9,764 bases of DNA, from assembly GCA_019509895.1 (NCBI GenBank), contig JAEKLK010000037.1:1-9764 (forward strand), in the 5' to 3' direction. Below the pieces are notes generated by a model that saw only the letters and a program-made list of their open reading frames with translations, made no database searches and was not told the DNA's origin. The translations under genes and the position numbers were made by a program. The DNA comes from Betaproteobacteria bacterium (GTDB lineage Bacteria > Pseudomonadota > Gammaproteobacteria > Burkholderiales > SG8-39). Positions 1 through 6,743 of the stretch are shown piece after piece. Numbering within the stretch: position 1 is the first letter of the stretch; each line of letters starts with the position of its first letter.

Positions 1-1652
1 ATGCGCTTGGCGAGGGCCCCCGCCGCGAGCTTGCACGCGCCGCCCGAGATAACGAGCGAGCGGCTCGCAAAGGTGCCCCAGCCATAAGGCGTCTGGTCGG
101 TGTCGCCGTGCACGATGCGGATGCGCTCGGGTGGCACGCCGAGGCCGTCGGCGATGATCTGCGCGAGCGTGGTGCGCAGCCCCTGCCCGTGCGGCGAAGC
201 GCCGATGCGCGCCACCACGTAGCCGGAGGGGTCCATCGCGATCTCCACCGTCTCGTAGCCCGGCACGATATCCATCTTGCGCGCGGCAAAGGCGCGGCTG
301 CCATAGCCGGAGCGCTCGCTGAAGGCGGAGAACCCGAGACCTATGTAGCGTGCGTGTTCGCGCGCTCGTGCCTGCTCGTGGCGGAAGGCAGGCACATCGA
401 TCGCCTTCGCCGCGGCTTCGAGCGTCTGCAGGTACGAGCCTTCGTCGTACACCAGGCCCGAAGCGGACGTATAGGGGAACTTGCGGATCAGGTTGCGGCG
501 GCGGATCTCGACCGGATCGATGCCGAAGCGCTTCGCCGCCGTATCCATCAGGCGTTCCAGCGTGAAGGTGAGCACCGGGCGCGACACGCCGCGATACGGC
601 GCCATCATGCAGGTGTTGGTCGCGACGCCGCGCGCGCGCACCGCGTACTCGCGGAAATCGTAGGGTCCGGGCAGCTCGGCGAGCGCCATCAGCGGCTCCA
701 CACCGCAGGTCGTGGGATAGCAGGAATAAGCACCAACGTTGCAGCGGATGTCGGCGTCGATCGCGAGCAGCCGCGCCTCGGCATCGAACGCTGCGCGCAC
801 GCTGTAGCGCTGGTCGCGCGCATGCGCAGCGGCGAGGAAGTTCTCGTGGCGGTCCTCGAGCCAGGCAACGCTGCGCCGCAGCCGCCGCGCGAGCCACACC
901 AGCACGACGTACTCCGGAAAGAGCTGCATCTTCTGGCCAAAGCCGCCGCCGACATCCGGCGCGATGACGCGCAGGTCCGCTTCCGGCATGCCGAGCGCAT
1001 CGGCGATGCCGGTGCGCAGCATGTGCGGCATCTGCACCGAGCAGGTGAGCGTCACGCGCCGGCTCGCCTCGTCCCAGGCGGCGTGGCCGCCGCGGGGCTC
1101 GAGCGGCATCGCCGATTGCCGCCGCGAGACGATACTGACGTCCACCACCTGCGCCGCCCGCGCGAACGCCGCATCGACGCCCGCTGTGCGCAAGCGCCCG
1201 TCGACGATCGCATTGCTCTCGCCGACGTCGTGCACCTTGGGTGCCGACGCTGCGAGCGCGGCATCGACATCGACCACGGCGTCTTCGGGCTCTATGTCCG
1301 CTTCGATGGTTTCCGCCAGGTCCTCCGCGCTCGCCGCATCGTCGGCAACGACCACGGCAAACGCTTCGCCGACATAGTTGACGCGCCCCGCGGCGAGCAC
1401 CGGCTGCGCGATCGGCACGTAATCCGGGCGATGGAGCAGCGGCCGGATCGGCTTCACATCCGTGAGGTCTGCAGCGGTGAAGACCAGCGCGCCGTCCAGT
1501 TTGGCGATCGAGCGGATGCGGCCGCGCGCCACAGCGCTGCGGGCGAAGCGCACGGCCGCCGCGCCGTTCGCGCCGTCGCCGGTGAAGCGGCCGCGGCCGA
1601 GCAGCAGCGCGCGATCCTCGAAGCGGCGGATGCTGCGGCCGACCCAGCTCAT
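1..1652 (-). CDS. Molybdenum hydroxylase large (molybdopterin-binding) subunit, xanthine dehydrogenase/CoxL family, partial (3' end off the left edge)
   Basis: Reading leftward from the ATG at 1652 gives an uninterrupted frame of 550 codons to the window edge, about 70% of a typical 770-800 residue subunit. The protein binds the molybdenum cofactor and hydroxylates the substrate, usually an aromatic N-heterocycle, aldehyde or similar. Visible motifs: the N-terminal start VGRSIRRFEDRALL; DVGGGFGQK at about residues 233-241 (cofactor-binding glycine loop); APYRGVSRP at about 351-359 (active-site loop); SPHGQGLRT at about 486-494. The CO dehydrogenase loop AYRCSFR is absent, so this is not a form I CO dehydrogenase. 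The catalytic glutamate (GxKGxGE) would lie beyond the edge. The start overlaps the stop of the FAD-subunit gene as ATGA (1649-1652), which fixes the start. An Fe-S subunit gene does not precede it and might follow to the left. Substrate unassigned. Confidence 0.93.
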   Translation of the reverse strand, partial: MSWVGRSIRRFEDRALLLGRGRFTGDGANGAAAVRFARSAVARGRIRSIAKLDGALVFTAADLTDVKPIRPLLHRPDYVPIAQPVLAAGRVNYVGEAFAVVVADDAASAEDLAETIEADIEPEDAVVDVDAALAASAPKVHDVGESNAIVDGRLRTAGVDAAFARAAQVVDVSIVSRRQSAMPLEPRGGHAAWDEASRRVTLTCSVQMPHMLRTGIADALGMPEADLRVIAPDVGGGFGQKMQLFPEYVVLVWLARRLRRSVAWLEDRHENFLAAAHARDQRYSVRAAFDAEARLLAIDADIRCNVGAYSCYPTTCGVEPLMALAELPGPYDFREYAVRARGVATNTCMMAPYRGVSRPVLTFTLERLMDTAAKRFGIDPVEIRRRNLIRKFPYTSASGLVYDEGSYLQTLEAAAKAIDVPAFRHEQARAREHARYIGLGFSAFSERSGYGSRAFAARKMDIVPGYETVEIAMDPSGYVVARIGASPHGQGLRTTLAQIIADGLGVPPERIRIVHGDTDQTPYGWGTFASRSLVISGGACKLAAGALAKR

Positions 1653-2491
1653 GCGAGCGCCCGCTCGAGTGCGCGCTGCGTCGTCGCGATCACCAGATCG
1701 CGCCGGTACGCCGCGTCCGCATGAATGTCTTCCATCGGTTTCACGGCCGCCGCCACCGCCCTCGCTGCCTCCGCCGGCGCGGCACCTTGCATCAGCAGCG
1801 CTTCGGCACTCGCCATGCGCATCGGCCGATCTTCCACGCCGCCGATGGCGATACGCGCTTCGGTGATTTTGCCGCCGACGGTGCGCAAGGCCACCGCGGT
1901 CATGGCGATGGCGAAGTCTCCGGCGCGGCGCGAAAACTCATAGAAGCCGGTGCGCCACGACGCATCCAGCAGCGGCAGGCGCACTTCGGTGATGACCTCC
2001 TCCGGCGCGAGCGCTGTGGCGAACGTGCCCTGAAAGTATTCCGCCGCGTTCAGCCGCCGTTCCTGGCGGCGGCTGCGCGCCACGATCTCCGCTTCCAGCA
2101 GGCGCACGATCACACACCACTCGGAGGCCGGATCGGCGTGCGCGATGCTGCCGGCGAACGTGCCACGGGTGCGGATCGGGTAGTGGGCGATGTAGGGCAC
2201 CACCTCGCTCAGCAATTTCCCGGTGGGGCCGGCGACCACCGGCCGATGGAAGGCCGCGTGGCGCGTGAGCGCACCGATTCGCACGACGTCCTCTTCCGCG
2301 CGCAGGAAGTCGAGCTCGGCAACCCCATTCAGGTCGATGAGGTGCGGCGGGCGCGCCAGCCGGAAGTTCATCACCGGCACGAGGCTCTGGCCGCCTGCCA
2401 GGATCTTGCCTTCCTCGCCATGCTCGGCGAGAAGCGCGAGCAGCGCGTCGAGGTCGTCGGGAGCGTGGTACTCGAAGTCCGCGGGCTTCAT
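1649..2491 (-). CDS. FAD-binding subunit of molybdenum hydroxylase (CoxM/XDH FAD family), intact
   Basis: A 280-residue protein, the normal length for the medium subunit, which carries FAD and passes electrons from the [2Fe-2S] subunit to the acceptor. Both family FAD signatures are present: AGGQSLVPVMNFRLA at residues 32-46 and TRGTFAGSIAHADPASEW at 108-125. The second is slightly divergent, since the usual form is RGTIGGSLAHADPAAE. The C-terminal domain (EARIAIGGVEDRP, then AYRRDLVIATTQRAL) is complete. I chose ATG at 2491 rather than the GTG at 2497: the ATG gives the 4-base ATGA overlap (2488-2491) used throughout this cluster and has a Shine-Dalgarno AGGTGG at 2494-2499, whereas the GTG lies inside that site. 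It pairs with the large-subunit gene immediately downstream. It may also serve the other hydroxylase of this cluster, whose own FAD gene is broken. Confidence 0.94.
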   Translation of the reverse strand: MKPADFEYHAPDDLDALLALLAEHGEEGKILAGGQSLVPVMNFRLARPPHLIDLNGVAELDFLRAEEDVVRIGALTRHAAFHRPVVAGPTGKLLSEVVPYIAHYPIRTRGTFAGSIAHADPASEWCVIVRLLEAEIVARSRRQERRLNAAEYFQGTFATALAPEEVITEVRLPLLDASWRTGFYEFSRRAGDFAIAMTAVALRTVGGKITEARIAIGGVEDRPMRMASAEALLMQGAAPAEAARAVAAAVKPMEDIHADAAYRRDLVIATTQRALERALA

Positions 2492-3126
2492 TTCCACCTC
2501 ACGAGCGCGCGCTCGCAGGCCTGCACCACGCTCGCACAGAGGAGCGCGACCACGAGCACGGAGACGATGACCGCGTAGAGCTCCGGGATGAGGAAAGTGT
2601 TGGCGGGCAGGTAGATGCGCGCGAAGAGCGCCGTTTCGCCGGCGCCATAGGAGCGCGCCATGTCGACGAGCGAACGCTCGGTGCCGCGGACACCGGTCAT
2701 GGTGTTCACGACGATCACGAAAAACGCGAACAGGAACACGGTGGCAGCCACCACCGTGTCGCGCACCCCGAAGAGCGCGATCAGCACCGGCACGAGCGCG
2801 GAAAGTGGCGCGGACATCAGCGCGTTTATCCAGCCATCGAGCACCTCGCGCAGGGTGGGAAATCGGCCCATGGCGAGGCCGAGGGCCACGCCGAGGACGG
2901 CGGCCGGGATGAAGCCTTTGGCGAGCGAGAAGAGGCTCGAGCCGGCCGAACGGAGCAGCGTGCCGTTATTGAGAAGCTCCCACCAGGCAGCGGCGACGCT
3001 CGAGGCGCTCGGGATGAAGATCGTGAGCTGCAGCCGTCCGAGGATTTCCCAGACGATAAGGAGCCCTGCAAGGGCGGCGAGACCGGCGCGGTCGAAGGCG
3101 GGCTCGGGCGTTAGCAGCGGCGTCAT
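2488..3126 (-). CDS. Second ABC transporter permease (NitT/TauT, BPD_transp_1 family) with an apparent in-frame internal deletion
   Basis: A 212-residue membrane protein resembling SsuC/TauC/ThiX-type permeases, which are usually about 245-260 residues. Hydrophobic segments lie near residues 15-30, 70-87, 103-120 and 124-142. The EAA loop that contacts the ATPase is recognisable at 155-174 (DMARSYGAG...IYLP). Immediately after it the sequence jumps from PANTFLI (174-180) to PELYAVIVSVLVVALL (181-196), which matches the last transmembrane helix of the other permease. The intervening helix and loop (about 40 residues, corresponding to AGLRLGLSRAFLG through the FGLG region) are missing without a frameshift. 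The protein may therefore be non-functional, or the gap may be an assembly error. The start overlaps the ATPase stop as ATGA (3123-3126), with a moderate purine tract (GAAGAAG) upstream. If functional it would form a heterodimer with the first permease. Confidence 0.88.
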   Translation of the reverse strand: MTPLLTPEPAFDRAGLAALAGLLIVWEILGRLQLTIFIPSASSVAAAWWELLNNGTLLRSAGSSLFSLAKGFIPAAVLGVALGLAMGRFPTLREVLDGWINALMSAPLSALVPVLIALFGVRDTVVAATVFLFAFFVIVVNTMTGVRGTERSLVDMARSYGAGETALFARIYLPANTFLIPELYAVIVSVLVVALLCASVVQACERALVRWK

Positions 3127-3887
3127 TGCATCTTCTTCAGGATCTGCCAGAGCTCGTCCACGAGGCGGGCGAACTCCGCGCTCGCCCGCACGTCGAGCGC
3201 TTCGCGCGGGCGAGGCAGCGGCACGTCGAGCGCGCGGTGCACCCGCCCCGGACGCGGGCTGAGCACCACGACGCGGTCGGAGAGATAGATCGCCTCCTCC
3301 ATGCTGTGCGTCACGAGCACGACGGTCTTGCGCTCATCGGACCACAGGCGCAGCAGATCGTCCTGCAGGATGCGGCGCGTCTGCTCGTCGATCGAGGCGA
3401 ACGGCTCGTCCATCAGGAGCACCTGCGGATTCACCGCCAGCGCGCGGGCGAGCCCGACGCGCTGCTGCATGCCCCCGGATAGCTGGGACGGATAGGCGTC
3501 CTCGAAGCTGCCGGCGAGGCCGACCTTGGCAAGCGCCTGCCGCGCGGCGGCAGTACGCTCCGCAGCCGGCGCGCCGCGCAGCAGTAGCCCGAACTCGGCG
3601 TTCTCGCGGGCGGTCGCCCAGGGCAGGAGCGCGAAGTCCTGGAAGACGAGGCTCGCCTCGCGACCGCCCGGGCCGGTGACGGTGCGGCTGCCGACGACGA
3701 TTCGCCCGCCATCCGCTGCGACCAGGCCGGAGACGCATTTGAGGAGCGTGGTCTTGCCGCAGCCGCTGGGGCCGATCAGGGCCAGAAACTCCCCCGCCTT
3801 CACGTGGATATCGATGTCGACCAGCGCCTGCACCGCGCCGAAGCGCTTCGACACGCCCTCGATGGCAATGCCGACCGGCCCCGTCAT
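3123..3887 (-). CDS. ABC transporter ATP-binding protein, NitT/TauT type (SsuB/TauB family)
   Basis: A 254-residue cytoplasmic ATPase that energises import. All motifs are present: Walker A GPSGCGKTT (39-47), Q-loop glutamine 83 in VFQDFALLPW, signature LSGGMQQR (136-143), Walker B VLLMDEP (156-162) with catalytic Glu161, an unusual D-loop SID (165-167, commonly ALD or SVD), and the H-loop histidine 194 in VTHSMEEAI. The LLPW that follows the Q-loop is typical of the nitrate/taurine/sulfonate branch. The same frame stays open upstream to 4616, but that stretch lies inside the permease gene in another frame. The ATG at 3887 gives an ATGA overlap with the permease stop (3884-3887) and starts right at the family N-terminus. 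No strong Shine-Dalgarno precedes it, so expression probably depends on translational coupling. Confidence 0.96.
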   Translation of the reverse strand: MTGPVGIAIEGVSKRFGAVQALVDIDIHVKAGEFLALIGPSGCGKTTLLKCVSGLVAADGGRIVVGSRTVTGPGGREASLVFQDFALLPWATARENAEFGLLLRGAPAAERTAAARQALAKVGLAGSFEDAYPSQLSGGMQQRVGLARALAVNPQVLLMDEPFASIDEQTRRILQDDLLRLWSDERKTVVLVTHSMEEAIYLSDRVVVLSPRPGRVHRALDVPLPRPREALDVRASAEFARLVDELWQILKKMQ

Positions 3888-4624
3888 CCGGCGCGCCAGC
3901 GCAGAAGGCGCGTCTCCACGCGCGCCAGGACCGCCAGCGCCACGCCCGAGAGCACGAGCGTCCAGAGGACGGTGGCGAACATCTTGTCGTGCTCGAACAT
4001 CGAGCGCGAAATCATGATCAGCTTCCCGAGCCCGAACGGCGAGAGCAGGAGCTCGGCGACGATCAGGCCCAGGAACGCCCGCGAAAGCCCCAGGCGAAGG
4101 CCGGCGAGGATCATCGGCGCGGCGCTCGGCACGACGATGCGCGTGAAGAGCTTGCCCCACGAAGCGCCGAAGGAGCGCGCCATCTCGACCAGGCGCGGCC
4201 GCGTGTCGCGCACGCCGCCGTAGGCATTCATGGTGATGAACGGGACGCTGAAGACGAAGATGATGACGGCCGAGGAGACGATGCTGATGCCGAAGGAGAG
4301 GATCACCAGCGGAATGAGCGCTGCGCTCGGCAAGGCGATGAGCAGATCCAGGTAGACGCGCGCTACGCGGCCCACCCCGCGCACGACGCCCATCAGCAGG
4401 CCCAGTGGCACGCCAATCACCATGGCGGCGCCAAAGCCGAGAACCAGCGACTGCAGGCTCGTGGCCGTCGCCTGCAATAGCGCGCCGGAGCCGAGCAACT
4501 CTGAGAGCGCCACGAGTGTCTGCCACGGCGTCGGGAAATTGAAGCTGACCGGGACCCACGCTGCCCATTGCCACAGGGCGAGGAACGCAACGAGCGGCGT
4601 TCCGCGCAGCAGCCACCGCTTCAC
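3884..4624 (-). CDS. ABC transporter permease, NitT/TauT type (BPD_transp_1 family)
   Basis: A 246-residue inner-membrane permease with about six hydrophobic segments, near residues 9-24, 57-80, 90-112, 116-133, 175-198 and 216-236. The cytoplasmic EAA loop is at 147-166 (EMARSFGAS...IVVP). This is full family length and serves here as the intact reference for the shorter second permease. The frame is open up to an ATG at 4690, but that extension lies inside the binding-protein gene and lacks family similarity. I prefer the GTG at 4624: it makes a GTGA overlap (4621-4624) with the upstream stop and begins VKRWLLRG directly before the first helix. There is no convincing Shine-Dalgarno, so coupling to the binding-protein gene is likely. 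Confidence 0.94.
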   Translation of the reverse strand: MKRWLLRGTPLVAFLALWQWAAWVPVSFNFPTPWQTLVALSELLGSGALLQATATSLQSLVLGFGAAMVIGVPLGLLMGVVRGVGRVARVYLDLLIALPSAALIPLVILSFGISIVSSAVIIFVFSVPFITMNAYGGVRDTRPRLVEMARSFGASWGKLFTRIVVPSAAPMILAGLRLGLSRAFLGLIVAELLLSPFGLGKLIMISRSMFEHDKMFATVLWTLVLSGVALAVLARVETRLLRWRAG

Positions 4625-5589
4625 TTGCGGCCGAGCTGTTTCAGCGCCGCCTCGAGCGGACCCGTGTCGTAGAACTGCTCTGCCTTCCACTTGCTCGCCG
4701 GGCCGCTGAGGCTGCCCGCGGTCACCTGGAACGCCAGGTTGTCCGCCGCCGCCGGACCGCGCAGGCGCTCAATGCCGCCGTTCAGGTCGACGATCTTCAC
4801 TACGTCGCGCAGCTGCGCCTCGAGCTTGGTGTCGTCCATGTCCTTGAGCGCTTCACCGCGCTCGCGCACCCAGAATTTCGGATCGGCGGCGCCGCGGCGA
4901 TAGGAATCGACCAGGCGCGCTACCGTCTTCCTGACGACCTCCGGATTGGCCTTGGCGAAAGCCGGGTTGAAGAAGAGCACACTCGACGATATCGGCTGCG
5001 TGGTGAAGTCCACCAGCACATGGAATTTGCCGGGCGCGCTGTCCTGCACGGTCTGCGCCGACGACAGGTCGAACGCCGCCGCGTCGACTGCGCCGCGCAG
5101 CAGCGCGCTCGCGCGCGCGGGGGAGCCCTCCGGAATGAAGACGATATTCGGCTTGATCGCCGAATGCGCCTTGAAATAGAACTCGAGCAGCGACTGCACC
5201 GTCGATTTCGGCGAATGCGATGCCAGCCGCACGCCGTTGAGAGCGTCCGGTGTCTTGAGATCCTGGCGCGCGGAGATGACAAACTCGGGCCGCGAGAGCT
5301 CCATGACTGCCCGGATCGGCGCGCCCTTCTCCACCGCAGGATAGAACGGCGCAAAACCCTGGCCGATCTGACCCTGGCCGTCGATCACCGCGAGCACCAC
5401 CGCCTCTTGGGTTCGCAGCTCCTTCACCGTGACCTTGATGCCGTCTTCCTTTTCCAGCAGCCGCAGGCCGGCCATCATCGGGATGTTGACTACGCGCAGC
5501 ACGGTCGTGAGGAGCGTGATCTCCTGCGCCCACAACGGCTGGCAAACGAACATGCCCGCGACGAGCAGGCTCCTTACGAGGGTCTTCAT
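4621..5589 (-). CDS. ABC transporter substrate-binding protein, NMT1/SsuA-like (NitT/TauT family), exported
   Basis: A 322-residue periplasmic binding protein. The N-terminus is a signal peptide: basic MKTLVR, a hydrophobic core to about residue 16, then QPLWA with probable cleavage after Ala21, before QEITLL. Family features follow: an early strand and helix (RVVNIPMMAGLRLLEKEDGI), an IGQGFAPFYPAVEKG segment, LASHSPKSTVQSLLEFYF, and a second lobe with a VDFTTQPISSSVLFF stretch. It would capture the substrate outside the inner membrane and deliver it to the permease pair encoded downstream. The substrate cannot be read from sequence. Related proteins bind nitrate, sulfonates, taurine, thiamine precursors (hydroxymethylpyrimidine type) and aromatic acids. 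It starts 14 bases after the amidohydrolase stop with a very strong Shine-Dalgarno, consistent with the high output such proteins need. It lies next to the amidohydrolase and the hydroxylases, so uptake of the same N-heterocycle is plausible. Confidence 0.92.
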   Translation of the reverse strand: MKTLVRSLLVAGMFVCQPLWAQEITLLTTVLRVVNIPMMAGLRLLEKEDGIKVTVKELRTQEAVVLAVIDGQGQIGQGFAPFYPAVEKGAPIRAVMELSRPEFVISARQDLKTPDALNGVRLASHSPKSTVQSLLEFYFKAHSAIKPNIVFIPEGSPARASALLRGAVDAAAFDLSSAQTVQDSAPGKFHVLVDFTTQPISSSVLFFNPAFAKANPEVVRKTVARLVDSYRRGAADPKFWVRERGEALKDMDDTKLEAQLRDVVKIVDLNGGIERLRGPAAADNLAFQVTAGSLSGPASKWKAEQFYDTGPLEAALKQLGRK

Positions 5590-5590
5590 G

Positions 5591-5603
5591 TTTCCTCCTC
5601 CTC
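5591..5603 (-). promoter_or_regulatory. Strong ribosome binding site for the substrate-binding protein
   Basis: On the minus strand this spacer reads GAGGAGGAGGAAA, a repeated Shine-Dalgarno directly before the ATG at 5589. It fills almost the whole 14-base gap after the amidohydrolase stop (TAA, 5604-5606). Two AGGAGG registers sit 4 and 7 bases from the start. It is the strongest translation signal in the window. Confidence 0.85.
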
Positions 5604-6728
5604 TTATTTGGCTGCCTTCACTTTCGTGGCATCGATGATAGCCGCGACCGGGCCGCCGCCCGCCGGGCCCTGCTGCAGCGCCGCCACCGAGCAGTACACC
5701 ATCGGATCACCGATGGCCGCGGCCGCCACCGCGCCGACTACCGCCTTGGTGTGGTGCGTGTGGTGGATGTCGGAGTCGTTGAGCGAAACCTGCCGGCGCC
5801 CGCGCAGGCGCCCGCTCGGATCCGTCTCGCACTTGATGAAGCAGTTGACCAGTGCGCCGCCCAGGTCCGACGGCCGCGGCCGCTCGGGCAGCGCCACGCC
5901 CGCCTTGCGGATGGCGTCGTAGATGCCCTCGACGTCCAACACGTCCTTCATCACGGAATGTCCGATACGGAAGCGCCCGCCGATGCCTTTGCGGTTGCCG
6001 ACGAGCACGACCTGCGCCTCGTCCTGCTCCACGCCGGAAGAGCACGAGGCAACCGACGAATACAGGTTCAGGTCGCGCGCGATCTGGTCCTCGCGCGGCA
6101 GGCCGAACTCGCCCACGCCGACGCCGATGCCGAGCGCTGCCGTGGCATTGGACACCGCCATGGATTCCATCATCTCGGTCTTGAAGACGTCCTTGCCGCG
6201 GCGCTTCGCGTCGGCGATCCGCTCGGCCGTCAAGAGCGGCGTCTTGGTCTGCACGAAGTGCACGTCCTTCGGATCGACGATGCCCGCCTCCTTCATCGCC
6301 TTCCTCACGCCCGCGGCCACCTTCTCGACCATCGGCAGCCGACCGATCTCCTCGGGCAGGATCCTCTCCGACACGGCGAAGCCGACGCTCAGACGCAGCT
6401 CGTCCTTGCTCGCGCGCGATACGTCGTCCTCCGGGACGCGCGCGAAGATGTTGAAGTGCGGCGAGATCACGCCGTCGCAGCCGCCGGAGAGAGCGATCGG
6501 CACCTGCAGCGCCTGCGCGCGTGTGCGCGAGCCCTTGGCGACCAGGAAGTCGCGCAGCACGCGGTCGACCAGGATGCGCGAGATGTCGTTCACCCCCCCA
6601 TTGCCCTCGGTCTTGGCCACCACGGCGACGATGTCGTCGGCAGCGAAGTTCCATTCCCGCATGGCGGCCTCGATGCCGGCCGTGTCCTGCACGTGCTCCA
6701 TCGGGACTTTGCACACTACGAATGCCAT
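5604..6728 (-). CDS. Ring-opening amidohydrolase, cyanuric acid hydrolase/barbiturase (AtzD/TrzD) family
   Basis: A 374-residue protein, full length for this rare family of three similar domains, which hydrolyses cyclic imide rings: cyanuric acid to carboxybiuret, or barbiturate to ureidomalonate. Family marks by domain: AKTEGNGGVNDISR (38-51) and LSGGCDGVISPH (80-91); QTKTPLLTAERI (160-171) and SCSSGVEQDE (228-237); IKCETDPSG (298-306) with RGRRQVSLNDSDIHHT (309-324), then YCSVAALQQGPAGGGP (345-360). The expected Ser-Lys pairs are Lys39/Ser81, Lys162/Ser230 or 231, and Lys299/Ser347. The C-terminal QGPxGGGP loop is the metal-site region in the family. The segment 347-352 reads SVAALQ where the usual form is close to SGGAEH, so specificity may be shifted. 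Barbiturase is favoured over cyanuric acid hydrolase only by its molybdenum hydroxylase neighbours. The ATG at 6728 has AGGAGG 5 bases upstream. Confidence 0.92.
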   Translation of the reverse strand: MAFVVCKVPMEHVQDTAGIEAAMREWNFAADDIVAVVAKTEGNGGVNDISRILVDRVLRDFLVAKGSRTRAQALQVPIALSGGCDGVISPHFNIFARVPEDDVSRASKDELRLSVGFAVSERILPEEIGRLPMVEKVAAGVRKAMKEAGIVDPKDVHFVQTKTPLLTAERIADAKRRGKDVFKTEMMESMAVSNATAALGIGVGVGEFGLPREDQIARDLNLYSSVASCSSGVEQDEAQVVLVGNRKGIGGRFRIGHSVMKDVLDVEGIYDAIRKAGVALPERPRPSDLGGALVNCFIKCETDPSGRLRGRRQVSLNDSDIHHTHHTKAVVGAVAAAAIGDPMVYCSVAALQQGPAGGGPVAAIIDATKVKAAK

Positions 6729-6731
6729 GCG

Positions 6732-6739
6732 TTCCTCCT
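6732..6739 (-). promoter_or_regulatory. Ribosome binding site for the ring-opening amidohydrolase
   Basis: The minus strand reads AGGAGGAA in the 15-base spacer between the large-subunit stop (TAG, 6744-6746) and the ATG at 6728, with 5 bases from AGGAGG to the start. It decides the start and suggests independent, strong initiation in place of stop-start coupling. Confidence 0.8.
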
Positions 6740-6743
6740 GGCT

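Noticed and set aside
108..1724. A plus-strand open frame of 538 codons at the left end
   Set aside because: It lies antisense to the large-subunit gene, which has the VGGGFGQK, PYRGVSR and GQG motifs on the minus strand. The plus-strand translation is low-complexity Arg/Ala-rich.
1721..2578. A plus-strand open frame of 285 codons opposite the FAD subunit and second permease
   Set aside because: It crosses a boundary between two well-supported minus-strand genes and has no domain signature, so it is an antisense shadow.
3123..4616. A 497-residue reading of the ATPase frame, suggesting a fusion protein
   Set aside because: The N-terminal 243 residues are an out-of-frame reading of the permease gene. 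The ATPase proper begins at the ATG at 3887 with an ATGA overlap.
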